Shown in pieces: positions 7,651-15,873 of a DNA stretch of 34,743 nt. This DNA is from Desulfobacteraceae bacterium (GTDB taxonomy: Bacteria; Desulfobacterota; Desulfobacteria; Desulfobacterales; SKZT01), in contig SKZT01000078.1 in the NCBI GenBank assembly GCA_007127235.1, forward strand, positions 1-34,743, read 5' to 3'. Every line of letters starts with the position of its first letter. The stretch's first letter is position 1. Both the position numbers and the translations under genes were made by a program. The notes under the pieces were generated by a model that saw nothing but the letters and a program-made list of their open reading frames with translations, did not search any database and was not told where the DNA came from.

Positions 7651-8458
7651 TTGCATTCCTGATAACAGATAGTTCCGGATAGCGGGTTTCATATTTTTTT
7701 TGTTTTCTGTTGATATGCTTTTCCAAGCTTTTTTCCAACCCCGGAGGGTATATCCTTCTGCGCATAAAATAATGGTTGGCAAGGGAGTCGGCAAATTCAT
7801 CCCCCATTTGAAATTCTATGGCCGAGAGGATAAATCTGGCCAGATCTCTACCCTGCTTCCTACCGGAACCCGACCTTTCAATATGATCCAGATCGGTGAG
7901 AACAATTCGGTTTGTTTTTAAGGGCAGCCATAAAAAATTGCTCCATTTCAGATCTCCATGAACAAAACCGGCATTGTGAAGGTTGGCAACCACCCGGGCT
8001 GCTTCTCTGAGCAATTGTGCCAACAGGTCATCGAAGATCGAATCCTTTTCCATAGCGGCCTTACCGAGATTGGTGCTTTCTTCCCATTTCGTGACCAGAA
8101 ATGTACGTTTGGTAAAAGGCCCATTTTTCAATTCAAGATAAAGTAATGGCTTGGTAATGGGAAAATTTTTTTTAAGCAATGAGAGGCTGTGTTTCCAGAC
8201 TTTTTTGCCTCGGGAAGGACGAAAAGGCGATAATAATTGCTTTTTGACTATATAAGTGTGATCATGAATACAAACGTCACCCCAGGGGGCAAGAGCTGTT
8301 CTGACGGTGCGCTTTATACTGCTTTCCTTGACAACTTTCACGGCAGAATCCACGGCATTTTCAACAACTCCGAACCATCGAATTGGTGAAAGTTTAAGTT
8401 TCGTTTCCCTTATAAGGCAAATAACTTTTGGTTTGTCAAAATTTTTGGTGGGTATCAT
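7640..8458 (-). CDS. LPS kinase (InaA/WaaP-like) family protein
   Basis: A 272-residue cytoplasmic kinase-fold protein. The catalytic loop is HGDLKWSN (167-174) and the metal-binding motif is TDLDHIE (about 188-194). A conserved-looking Lys in YIVKKQL (about 70-76) may bind ATP. The pattern matches the LPS kinase/InaA group, which phosphorylates core heptose or Kdo. It overlaps the upstream WaaP-like gene by 23 bases and the downstream ligase-like gene by 11. It is not a simple duplicate of the upstream kinase, since the two catalytic loops differ (HGDLKWSN versus HKDFNATH). They may therefore phosphorylate different core positions. Confidence 0.75.
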   Translation of the reverse strand: MIPTKNFDKPKVICLIRETKLKLSPIRWFGVVENAVDSAVKVVKESSIKRTVRTALAPWGDVCIHDHTYIVKKQLLSPFRPSRGKKVWKHSLSLLKKNFPITKPLLYLELKNGPFTKRTFLVTKWEESTNLGKAAMEKDSIFDDLLAQLLREAARVVANLHNAGFVHGDLKWSNFLWLPLKTNRIVLTDLDHIERSGSGRKQGRDLARFILSAIEFQMGDEFADSLANHYFMRRRIYPPGLEKSLEKHINRKQKKYETRYPELSVIRNANDS

Positions 8459-9398
8459 TGTGTGTGCTCTTTCTGTTGGTTTTCATTTTCTCGGATTGTT
8501 TTCTATTTCTGATATTTTTTGTATGCTTTGCGATCCGGGATACTTTCCGCTTGATCCACCATTGCTGAAATTGTTCCCAACAGCCTGAATTTTGAGTTCC
8601 CTTATACGCGATAAAAAGCTGCCGGCGATCGTTGTCTGAAAAATGTTTATCCGGAAGTGTATAATTGATTTCCGCAAGACTTTTGATAATCCAACGAAAA
8701 CTCAAAAGGTTTTTCCGGCCGACCCTTTGAAGGTCAAACAGTCCGATTAAGGGTTTACCCAGGTTTTGCTCCCCATAGTATAAAAGTATATGGGTGGCGT
8801 TGAAGTCCTTATGGTTAAGGCCGGCATTGTGCATTTTTCGGGCAAAACCCCCGATTGTTTCAAGGAGATTTTGTTTTCGCTGTCGCCCCTGTGAGCCGTT
8901 AAAAAAGTCGGGTTGATTGAGTATGATCCATTCCAAAGAAATAAAGGGTGAAAAATCTTCCGTTATCAAAAAGGAGATTGAACTGCAATTTCCGATTTTT
9001 TTGGCACCTGCGGCTACCGGAATAACGGTGGCCAGTCCATGATCCCGAAATTCGACGATATTGTAAAGTTCTTGAATTCCCTGGGATAATCGATCTTGAA
9101 CAAAGCTCACAAAATACCGGTATCCGTTACCAAATCTTTCCGGATTATGCCGTTTAAGGTAAAATGTTTTAACATTACCATTATGCTCGAAATCTAATCG
9201 GGTAACCGAGCGATCCGGAATTTTTTTGAAAGTATCACCGCCCTGAAGATTCCAGATAAGATCGAAATTTTTAAGATTTTGCTGTGTAAGCAAATCCTGA
9301 TAATCTGAATTTATCAGAATGTCATTTAAGGGGGCAAGTTTGATGGGTGCCCGAAATTTTTCCGGATCAACCGGTTTTTTGAAATCGAATTCGATCAT
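8436..9398 (-). CDS. waaP: Lipopolysaccharide core heptose I kinase-like protein (WaaP/RfaP)
   Basis: A 320-residue protein. HKDFNATHILL (196-206) corresponds to the HRDCYICHFLL catalytic loop I recall for E. coli WaaP, and FDLQRV (221-226) to its IDLHRA. FLITEDF (about 143-149) matches the family's FIITEDL. The probable ATP-binding Lys is in FYLKRH (79-84). WaaP phosphorylates heptose I of the inner core and stabilises the outer membrane. The N-terminal 60 residues and a basic C-terminal tail (about 285-320) are less typical. It overlaps the glycosyltransferase gene by 32 bases, giving a waaG-waaP order like enteric core operons. Confidence 0.8.
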   Translation of the reverse strand: MIEFDFKKPVDPEKFRAPIKLAPLNDILINSDYQDLLTQQNLKNFDLIWNLQGGDTFKKIPDRSVTRLDFEHNGNVKTFYLKRHNPERFGNGYRYFVSFVQDRLSQGIQELYNIVEFRDHGLATVIPVAAGAKKIGNCSSISFLITEDFSPFISLEWIILNQPDFFNGSQGRQRKQNLLETIGGFARKMHNAGLNHKDFNATHILLYYGEQNLGKPLIGLFDLQRVGRKNLLSFRWIIKSLAEINYTLPDKHFSDNDRRQLFIAYKGTQNSGCWEQFQQWWIKRKVSRIAKHTKNIRNRKQSEKMKTNRKSTHNDTHQKF

Positions 9399-10497
9399 AT
9401 AGGCTCAGCAATTCCGAAAGGTGTTTTTCGAAGGTAAAGACCGATGCTTTTTTTGCCGCCTGCCACCCAATACGGGTTCTTTCCGGAGCTGATTTTAGAA
9501 AAACCAGATATCGGGCAAGTTGTCGGGCATCAGGATTTTTCAGCACAAAGCCGTTTATTCCATCACAAATCATTTCCGCTGCTCCGTTGGTTTCTGTGGT
9601 CAATACGGGAAGTCCGCAGGCCATGGCCTCGAGACAAACATTGGCAAAAGCATCGTAAAGTGTTGGTAATACAAAAATATCCGATGCCGCATAAAAGTTT
9701 TCCACCTGTTTTTGAGCACCCAAAAATAAAACCCGGTCTTTCAGCCCTTTTTTTTCGGTCCATTTTTGATAAGGCAATGGATTGTCGGAACCTATGACCA
9801 TGAGCTTGAATGAAGAATCCTGCAAAAAGACCATCGCTTGAAGTATCAAAAAAAGCTGCTTGAGCTTAAAATTATTGGAGATAAAAAGCAGTGCGATTTC
9901 TTCGGGTAAAATCTTAAGTGCTTTTCTGACGGGTTCCCTCAAATTTTTTCCAACGCCGGGATGAAACCGCTGTATGTCAACTCCGTTGTAAATCACCGAT
10001 ATATTATCCGGATTGATACCGTAGTGATCAAGAATATGACGGCGTGTAAGCTGGGAGTTGGTCATAACCGCCCGGCATCCGTTTTTAAGAAAAATCTTTT
10101 GCTCAAGATAAGATAGCACAAGACGGCGTGGCCCGAGCGATTTTATAAATCGAATTTTTGGGTTTGGATATCTTTGCTGCATTTGTACCGGATTGATACC
10201 GTCGGAGACCCTGTAAATATCCTGATAAAATGTTCGCTCCATGCTGTGAATGATATCAAAAGATTCTTTTTGAAGACGTTTTTTTAATAAATATGAAAAA
10301 GTCAGATTTTTGACAGGTAAGGACAACCGGATAACCGGTACATGATGAAATATCACACCGGGTTCGTTTGTAAATGTGTTGGCAAACACATGTACTTCAT
10401 GCCCTTTGCGGATCAGAGCCCGGCTCAAAAATACCGTATATTTCTCAAGCCCGCCTTTTTTCAAACTAAAATGATGACAAACCAGAGCGATTTTCAA
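9367..10497 (-). CDS. waaG: WaaG-like LPS core glycosyltransferase (GT4)
   Basis: A 376-residue GT-B enzyme. The start MKIALVCHHFSLKKGGLEKY is the RfaG/WaaG-type N-terminus with its glycine-rich loop. The C-terminal domain has PTLYDAFANVCLEAMACGLPVL with a D-x7-E version of the usual E-x7-E. In enteric bacteria WaaG adds the first outer-core hexose; sugar identity here is inferred only loosely. The start codon is TTG (10497), preceded by a GGGTGGGA-like ribosome site. A seven-codon ORF (ATG at 10517, stop overlapping the TTG) lies directly upstream. First gene of the five-gene LPS operon. Confidence 0.8.
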   Translation of the reverse strand: MKIALVCHHFSLKKGGLEKYTVFLSRALIRKGHEVHVFANTFTNEPGVIFHHVPVIRLSLPVKNLTFSYLLKKRLQKESFDIIHSMERTFYQDIYRVSDGINPVQMQQRYPNPKIRFIKSLGPRRLVLSYLEQKIFLKNGCRAVMTNSQLTRRHILDHYGINPDNISVIYNGVDIQRFHPGVGKNLREPVRKALKILPEEIALLFISNNFKLKQLFLILQAMVFLQDSSFKLMVIGSDNPLPYQKWTEKKGLKDRVLFLGAQKQVENFYAASDIFVLPTLYDAFANVCLEAMACGLPVLTTETNGAAEMICDGINGFVLKNPDARQLARYLVFLKSAPERTRIGWQAAKKASVFTFEKHLSELLSLYDRIRFQKTG

Positions 10498-10551
10498 TTT
10501 ATCCCACCCAGGGCCATAGCAATATTGTTCAGAAACCTTATAAACTCAAAA

Positions 10552-10580
10552 TTCTATGAATTATATACATTTATGGTCAA
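10552..10580 (-). promoter_or_regulatory. Possible promoter of the LPS operon
   Basis: On the minus strand TTGACC (10580-10575) is followed after 17 bases by ATAGAA (10557-10552). A perfect TATAAT also lies at 10565-10560 but lacks a well-spaced -35. Position is about 55-80 bp upstream of the TTG start. Weak evidence. Confidence 0.33.
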
Positions 10581-10610
10581 GGAAAAAATAAAATTTTTGT
10601 GAATTAAATT

Positions 10611-10639
10611 TTGCCAGTTTCAATTTTGTTTGCTATAAA
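10611..10639 (+). promoter_or_regulatory. Probable sigma70 promoter of the trm112-DUF4416-yicC operon
   Basis: TTGCCA (10611-10616) and TATAAA (10634-10639) are separated by exactly 17 bases, in the 280-bp gap between divergent operons. The start would fall near 10646, leaving a leader of about 130 bases before the Trm112-like gene. Nothing else is obvious in this gap. Confidence 0.5.
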
Positions 10640-10777
10640 CCAGCCATAGATTATAAATTGCAGGAAAAGAGAGAAAAGGCAGTGCAATAATGAAATTATT
10701 TGGCAACAAGTGAAAAAGATAAGCCTTTGGCATTCAGTGACAAAAACTCTTTTTCGTTTGAAAAAAATGGAGGTCTT

Positions 10778-10945
10778 ATGGTGATCAGTAATGATCTTCT
10801 CGAAATTTTGGCCTGTCCCAAATGTAAAGGCGAGATTTATTTAAACGAGTCCAAAGACGGGCTGATTTGCGACAAGTGTAAGCTGATGTATGAAATCCGG
10901 GATGATATCCCTATCATGTTGATCGATGAAGCCAAGCCCATATAG
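10778..10945 (+). CDS. Trm112-family zinc-ribbon protein
   Basis: A 55-residue protein starting MVISNDLLEILACPKCKG, with a second zinc knuckle CDKCK and the family ending EIRDDIPIMLIDEA. This is the Trm112/UPF0434 (YcaR-like) fold, a small zinc-binding protein. Its eukaryotic and archaeal relatives activate methyltransferases; the bacterial role is unclear. ATG 10778 is chosen over the track's TTG at 10700 because GGAGGT ends 3 bases upstream and the extra N-terminal residues are not family-like. It leads a long plus-strand run of housekeeping genes. Confidence 0.85.
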   Translation: MVISNDLLEILACPKCKGEIYLNESKDGLICDKCKLMYEIRDDIPIMLIDEAKPI

Positions 10946-10962
10946 GAATAGTACGCAAACAC

Positions 10963-11508
10963 ATGAGTACCCCCCGGGAACCCTTAAAGGCAAAACTGAT
11001 TGTCAGCCTTTTTATGAAAGAAAAGGAAATGCTGAAACCTTTTGCCTTGGCGTTGCAGGATATCTTTGGTCCTGTGGACATGGTCAGCCCGTGGTTGGCA
11101 TTCGATTTTACAGGTTATTATGAAAAGGAAATGGGAGCGCCCCTTTTCAGAAGGGTTTTGACCTTTCAAAAACTTGTTGATCAGGATCGTCTGGTTCACA
11201 TCAAATATTATACCAATGAGCTTGAAGCTCAATATATAGAAAAGGGTAACCGCCGGGTCAACGCCGATCCCGGAATACTTTCCCATGAACGATTTGTTTT
11301 GGCCACCGGAAAAAATTTCACCCATCGAATTTACTTAAAAAAGGGTATATTTGCCGACCTTACCCTGATATTTACCAAGGAGCGGTTTCAGTTTTTACCT
11401 TGGACTTATCCGGATTACAGAGATCAAAAGATGCTTTGTTTTCTTGAGAAAGTGAGAAAGAAATATATAGTTGATTTGAAACAGGACAATGAAAGTACAA
11501 AAACATGA
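10963..11508 (+). CDS. DUF4416 family protein
   Basis: A 181-residue soluble protein. The conserved-looking pattern PLKAKLIVSLFMKE, the FDFTGYYEKEMG segment (about residues 47-58) and the C-terminal LPWTYPDYRD match the DUF4416 family, which I know mainly from deltaproteobacteria and other anaerobes. No catalytic motif is apparent. The function is unknown. It follows the Trm112-like gene by 17 bp, and its stop overlaps the yicC start (ATGA), so it is translationally coupled to an RNA-metabolism gene. Confidence 0.75.
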   Translation: MSTPREPLKAKLIVSLFMKEKEMLKPFALALQDIFGPVDMVSPWLAFDFTGYYEKEMGAPLFRRVLTFQKLVDQDRLVHIKYYTNELEAQYIEKGNRRVNADPGILSHERFVLATGKNFTHRIYLKKGIFADLTLIFTKERFQFLPWTYPDYRDQKMLCFLEKVRKKYIVDLKQDNESTKT

Positions 11509-12386
11509 TAAAGAGCATGACTGCCTATGCCGCCAGTGAAAAAATCAGCGGATCCACTATCGTGACCGTTGAGATTCGTTCTTACAACAGCAGATATCTG
11601 GATTTGGTTCTTCGCATTCCCGGTGAGCTTGTTTTGTTGGAAGAAAGGGTCCGGAAGATGGTTTCCCAATGGATTCAAAGGGGTAGAATCGAGGTGAAGG
11701 TTCAGTTAAAAAGCGAAACTGAGGAGGTTTCGGCTTTTGAAATTGACATTGCCCGCGCTGTCGCCTACCATAATGCCCTGTTGCAGTTGAGGGAATCTTT
11801 CGGACTGAAATCGGATATTTCTTTGGAATTGATGGTTGGAGCAGGAGGTATTATTAAGCCTGCCGATATCCAAAAGGATGCGGAATCCCTTTGGGAACTC
11901 ATTCGTCCGTGCTTTAGCACGGCGCTGGAAAACCATGATAGCATGCGGAAAAAAGAAGGTGATTTTATTTTGCTCGATTTTGAAAAAAGGCTTGGCTTCA
12001 TCACAGATGGTATTAAAAAAGTAAAAGAAATTGAAAACAGACTTCTCGACCATTATCGAAAAAGGCTTGAAGAGCGCATTGGCGTCTTGACGAAAGGTAT
12101 GGTGGAGATAGATCCTGCCCGCATTGCTCAGGAGGCGGCTTTTTTGGCAGACAGAAGCGATATTTCAGAAGAGCTTCTTCGCTGTGAAAGCCATATCGGA
12201 CAATTTCGGGAAGTCATGAATGCCAATGAACCTGCCGGCCGAAAGCTTAATTTTTTGCTGCAGGAAATTAATCGTGAATTTAACACCATGGGGGTAAAGG
12301 CCCAGAGTGCCGATACCAGCCATGTTATTGTATCGATAAAAGCCGAACTGGAAAAAATTCGTGAGCAGGTTCAAAACCTTGAATAG
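11505..12386 (+). CDS. yicC: YicC family endoribonuclease
   Basis: A 293-residue protein with the family's N-terminal [24 protein letters not shown] and GRIEV, and the C-terminal [22 protein letters not shown]. Its length is the usual one for YicC. E. coli YicC is an RNase involved in small-RNA turnover. The ATG overlaps the DUF4416 stop by 4 bases. It is followed by remA and gmk, an order also seen in Firmicutes. Confidence 0.92.
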   Translation: MIKSMTAYAASEKISGSTIVTVEIRSYNSRYLDLVLRIPGELVLLEERVRKMVSQWIQRGRIEVKVQLKSETEEVSAFEIDIARAVAYHNALLQLRESFGLKSDISLELMVGAGGIIKPADIQKDAESLWELIRPCFSTALENHDSMRKKEGDFILLDFEKRLGFITDGIKKVKEIENRLLDHYRKRLEERIGVLTKGMVEIDPARIAQEAAFLADRSDISEELLRCESHIGQFREVMNANEPAGRKLNFLLQEINREFNTMGVKAQSADTSHVIVSIKAELEKIREQVQNLE

Positions 12387-12477
12387 AACAAAAATGGATG
12401 TGTCGGATCCAGTGGTTATCGAAGCGGCCAAAAAATCCGGTTCGAATCCGAAATGGTCGCCGGAGATCAGGAGGTTT

Positions 12478-12741
12478 ATGGAGCAAATTTTACTTAATAT
12501 CGGCTTTGGTAATGCTGTGGCCGCAGAAAGGGTTATAGCGATTGTATCACCCAGTTCCGCCCCTATGAAGCGTCTCAAGGATCAGGCCAAGGAAGAAAAA
12601 AGACTTGTTGATGCCACTCATGGACGCCGTACACGCTCGATCATTATCATGGACAGCAACCACATTATTCTGTCATCCATTCAGGCAGAGACCATATCCC
12701 AACGCTTTACCTCTTTAAAAACCGCAAAGGAACCCAGGTAA
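12478..12741 (+). CDS. remA: RemA family protein (DUF370)
   Basis: The 87-residue core contains [41 protein letters not shown] and ETISQRF, all family hallmarks. In Bacillus RemA is a DNA-binding activator of matrix genes and forms ring-shaped oligomers. Its role in Gram-negatives is not known to me. The track's ORF begins at GTG 12361 inside yicC. I chose ATG 12478, with AGGAGG just upstream, which gives the normal family length; ATG 12394 would add about 28 residues. It lies between yicC and gmk. Confidence 0.9.
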   Translation: MEQILLNIGFGNAVAAERVIAIVSPSSAPMKRLKDQAKEEKRLVDATHGRRTRSIIIMDSNHIILSSIQAETISQRFTSLKTAKEPR

Positions 12742-12748
12742 AACCGGC

Positions 12749-13345
12749 ATGCAGCAACCAAAGGATCTTCCAATAAAAAAGCCGGAAGGAAATCTGTTTA
12801 TCATATCGGCACCATCAGGTGCCGGGAAAACAACCCTTTGTAACGCCTTGCTCAAAAGTTTTCCGGATATTTGTTATTCGGTTTCCCATACCACCAGGCC
12901 GCCTCGTGGAAATGAAAAACAAGGTGTCGATTATTTTTTTATCCAAAAAAAGGAATTTGAAACAAAATTACAGCAGGGATATTGGGCTGAATGGGCCGAA
13001 GTGCATGGCAATTTTTATGCTACGTCTCATAAGTTTTTAACCCGGAATCTTAAACGGGGCAGGGATGTTTTATTGGACATTGATGTGCAGGGAACCCGGC
13101 AAATCCTCAAAAACTATCCGGATAGTATAACGATTTTTGTGATGCCACCTTCCCTGGAAATGCTTCGACTTCGTCTTGAATCCAGGGGTACCGATTCCCA
13201 GGAGGCCATTGAAAGACGCCTGAGGGATGCCAGCAAAGAGATGCAACAGCGTCATCTCTATCGGCATATTGTTGTCAATGACCAATTAAATGAAGCAGTC
13301 GATCATTTGGTCAATATTGTGAAAACATACCGGAGCATTTTGTGA
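12749..13345 (+). CDS. gmk: Guanylate kinase
   Basis: A 198-residue enzyme converting GMP plus ATP to GDP plus ADP. The P-loop is SAPSGAGKTT (about 20-29). The GMP-binding region has SHTTRPPRGNEKQGVDYFF, and DIDVQGTRQI and ESRGTDSQEAIERRL complete the family pattern. A short N-terminal extension of about 12 residues precedes the core. It starts 7 bp after remA, and its TGA overlaps the GTG start of rlmB. Confidence 0.95.
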   Translation: MQQPKDLPIKKPEGNLFIISAPSGAGKTTLCNALLKSFPDICYSVSHTTRPPRGNEKQGVDYFFIQKKEFETKLQQGYWAEWAEVHGNFYATSHKFLTRNLKRGRDVLLDIDVQGTRQILKNYPDSITIFVMPPSLEMLRLRLESRGTDSQEAIERRLRDASKEMQQRHLYRHIVVNDQLNEAVDHLVNIVKTYRSIL

Positions 13346-14106
13346 AAACGGAAATCCTGTATGGTTTTCATCCGGTTCAGGAGGCTTTAAAAGCCCGCAG
13401 AAGAAAAATTTTTGAAATATACCTGGCTCGGGAAAAGTTTTCCCACCGGATTGAAAAAATCCTGAAATTATGTGAGGAACACAAAATCACCGTAAAAAAA
13501 ATAAACCCGAAGCAACTTTCGGCTTTGGCCAGGGTGTCCGAGCATCAGGGAATAGCTGCCAGAGTATCGCTTTACCCCTTGGAAAATTTAAATGATCTTC
13601 TCCAAAGCTCCCATGATCATAATTGTTTGCTGGTTCTTATGCTGGACCAGGTGGTTGATCCCCGAAACCTGGGAGCATTGGCTCGAACAGCTTTAGCGGT
13701 AGGGGTTCAGGCGGTAATAGTACCCAAAGATCGTTCAGCCTCTCCAAGTCCGGCGGCTTCGAAAGTTTCCGCCGGTGCCCTGGAACATTTAAGGCTTATC
13801 AGGGTTGCCAACCTGGCCGGTGCCATCAAGCAGATGAAACAATCCGGTATTTGGGTGGTGGGTCTGGATGTTTCTGCAAAAAAATCAGTTTTTGAAAATG
13901 ATTTGACGGGTCCTCTGGCAATTGTTATTGGAGCCGAGGAAAAAGGACTTCGGCCGTTAGCCAAATCCATGTGTGACTTTTTGGTTTCCATACCTCAGGT
14001 TGGACCGGTGGAATCTTTAAATGCATCGGTTGCCGGAGCTGTTGTCATGTATGAAGCTTTCCGGCAGCGAAGCTGCCCCCCGGTACATTTGATTAACGAG
14101 AAATAA
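13342..14106 (+). CDS. rlmB: 23S rRNA (guanosine-2'-O-)-methyltransferase RlmB (TrmH/SpoU family)
   Basis: A 254-residue SPOUT methyltransferase. An N-terminal RNA-binding substrate domain (about 1-75, ILYGFHPVQEALKA) is followed by the knotted catalytic domain. Its motifs are DQVVDPRNLGALARTA (motif 1), IVIGAEEKGL (motif 2) and IPQVGPVESLNASVAGAVVMYE (motif 3). RlmB methylates G2251 (E. coli numbering) of 23S rRNA. It starts with GTG in a 4-base overlap with gmk (GTGA). Other TrmH-type substrates are possible, but length and substrate domain favour RlmB. Confidence 0.88.
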   Translation: MKTEILYGFHPVQEALKARRRKIFEIYLAREKFSHRIEKILKLCEEHKITVKKINPKQLSALARVSEHQGIAARVSLYPLENLNDLLQSSHDHNCLLVLMLDQVVDPRNLGALARTALAVGVQAVIVPKDRSASPSPAASKVSAGALEHLRLIRVANLAGAIKQMKQSGIWVVGLDVSAKKSVFENDLTGPLAIVIGAEEKGLRPLAKSMCDFLVSIPQVGPVESLNASVAGAVVMYEAFRQRSCPPVHLINEK

Positions 14107-14129
14107 AAGAAGGATGAAAAAAGGAAAAA

Positions 14130-15359
14130 ATGAAACACAATAGTAAAATAAAAGTAAACGATGATGGTTCTTTAAATGTTCCCGATCAACCCATTATCCC
14201 CTTTATCGAAGGTGATGGTATCGGACCGGATATCTGGGCCGCCACAAAGCTTGTATTGGATCATGCTGTTGAATTTGCTTACGGGGGGGAAAAAAAGATC
14301 CAGTGGATGGAGATTTATGCCGGTGAAAAGGCTTTTGAAAAGACAGGAGAGTGGCTTCCGAAAGACACTCTTAAAGCGATCGAGCAATATGTTGTTGCTA
14401 TCAAGGGACCCTTGACAACGCCTATTGGTGAGGGAATCAGAAGCCTTAACGTGACAATTCGCCAACGCCTCGATTTGTATGCCTGTGTGCGCCCCACCCA
14501 GTATCTGGAGCCGACCCCCAGCCCCATGAAAAATCCTGAAAAAGTCGATATAGTCGTGTTTCGTGAAAATACCGAGGATGTCTATGCCGGCATCGAATGG
14601 CAAGCCGAAAGTGAGGAGGCCAATCGGGTGATTGCGTTTTTAAAAGACAAGATGGGAGCAAATGTGCCGGCTGGAGCAGGAATTGGAATAAAGCCGATCA
14701 GTGCTAAAAACTCCAAAAGGCTTGTGGCCAAAGCAATCGAATATGCGCTGGATAATAAAAGAAAAACGGTTACCCTGATGCATAAAGGCAATATCATGAA
14801 ATTTACCGAGGGTGCTTTTAACCGCTGGGGCTATGAGGTTGCCAGGGAGAGATTTGGTGACCAAACCATTACCGAAAATGAACTGTGGGAAAATTTTAAT
14901 GGAAAAGCACCTGAAGGCAAAGTGGTTATCAAGGATAGAATTGCCGATATGCTGTTTCAGCAGGTTTTGCTCAGACCGGATGAATTTGATGTCATTGCCA
15001 CACCAAACTTGAACGGGGACTATATTTCGGATGCTTTGGCCGCTCAGGTGGGTGGTCTTGGAATGGCACCGGGAGCAAACATTGGAGACCATTGTGCCTG
15101 TTTCGAAGCGACACATGGTACGGCTCCCAAGTACGCCAATCTGGACAAGGTTAACCCCAGTTCTCTCATACTTTCCGGAGCCATGATGCTGGATTATATG
15201 GGGTGGAAAGAAGCATCGAAACTGGTGCGGCAGGGCCTTCAGAAAGCCCTTAAAGAGGGAACCGTTACCTATGACCTGGCCCGGCAGATTCAGGGGGCCA
15301 CTGAAGTCAAATGTTCCGAGTTTGGAAAAGTCATTGTGGAAAAAATGAAAAATATCTGA
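14130..15359 (+). CDS. icd: Isocitrate dehydrogenase, NADP-dependent
   Basis: A 409-residue E. coli-type Icd converting isocitrate to 2-oxoglutarate. The N-terminus has [14 protein letters not shown] and the substrate site [19 protein letters not shown], including the Ser that is phosphorylated in E. coli. The coenzyme region [13 protein letters not shown] plus TYDLAR keeps the Lys-Tyr-Val-Tyr-Arg set expected for NADP preference. It lies 23 bp after rlmB and 7 bp before rfaE2, so it may share their transcript. In complete-oxidising sulfate reducers this would feed an oxidative TCA cycle. Confidence 0.95.
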   Translation: MKHNSKIKVNDDGSLNVPDQPIIPFIEGDGIGPDIWAATKLVLDHAVEFAYGGEKKIQWMEIYAGEKAFEKTGEWLPKDTLKAIEQYVVAIKGPLTTPIGEGIRSLNVTIRQRLDLYACVRPTQYLEPTPSPMKNPEKVDIVVFRENTEDVYAGIEWQAESEEANRVIAFLKDKMGANVPAGAGIGIKPISAKNSKRLVAKAIEYALDNKRKTVTLMHKGNIMKFTEGAFNRWGYEVARERFGDQTITENELWENFNGKAPEGKVVIKDRIADMLFQQVLLRPDEFDVIATPNLNGDYISDALAAQVGGLGMAPGANIGDHCACFEATHGTAPKYANLDKVNPSSLILSGAMMLDYMGWKEASKLVRQGLQKALKEGTVTYDLARQIQGATEVKCSEFGKVIVEKMKNI

Positions 15360-15366
15360 TCATGTA

Positions 15367-15873
15367 ATGGAATACTGCAAAAAAATATATGATCCTGATT
15401 TGTTAAGAGACATTTTGATAGATCTGCGACAGTCAAAAAAACTGATCGTATTTACCAACGGCTGCTTTGATCTTCTTCATGCAGGTCACGTACGATATCT
15501 TAATGATGCCAGATCCCATGGAGATTTCCTGGTGGTCGGTTTAAATTCTGATGAGTCGGTAAGAAGCATCAAAGGTGAAAGGCGGCCGGTTATACCGCAA
15601 TCTCAGAGAGCTGAAGTTCTGGCCGGTCTTGGGTGCGTGGATTATGTGACCATCTTTCATGAGCCTGACCCGTTCAAGCTCATCGAAAAAATTCAGCCTG
15701 ATGTTCTGGTCAAAGGGGCGGACTGGACCGAGGATAAAATTATCGGAGCCGATATTGTAAAAAAACGTGGCGGAAAAGTGATTCGAATACGATTGACTCC
15801 GGAAGTTTCCACCTCGAAAATTATCCGAAAAATTTTGATAACCTGTGGCAACCCGAAAGAGCGTTTATGCTGA
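15367..15873 (+). CDS. rfaE2: D-glycero-beta-D-manno-heptose 1-phosphate adenylyltransferase
   Basis: A 168-residue nucleotidyltransferase corresponding to the C-terminal (second) domain of bifunctional HldE, encoded alone as in many non-enteric bacteria. FTNGCFDLLHAGHVRYL carries the HxGH motif, and KTIIR-like STSKIIRKI near the end is the second signature. It makes ADP-heptose precursor for LPS inner core, which the heptosyltransferase at 25226 would use. It overlaps pgeF by 7 bases. The kinase partner (rfaE1) is not in the window. Confidence 0.92.
   Translation: MEYCKKIYDPDLLRDILIDLRQSKKLIVFTNGCFDLLHAGHVRYLNDARSHGDFLVVGLNSDESVRSIKGERRPVIPQSQRAEVLAGLGCVDYVTIFHEPDPFKLIEKIQPDVLVKGADWTEDKIIGADIVKKRGGKVIRIRLTPEVSTSKIIRKILITCGNPKERLC

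Noticed and set aside
7651-7800. N-terminal extension of the O-antigen-ligase-like ORF to 7800
   Set aside because: It would lie inside the upstream kinase coding region; ATG 7650 has a ribosome site and gives normal family length.
12361-12477. N-terminal extension of RemA from GTG 12361
   Set aside because: It overlaps the yicC end and is not family-like; AGGAGG precedes ATG 12478.
14172-15116. Minus-strand ORFs of 143 and 158 aa
   Set aside because: Antisense to icd, which is complete and well conserved.
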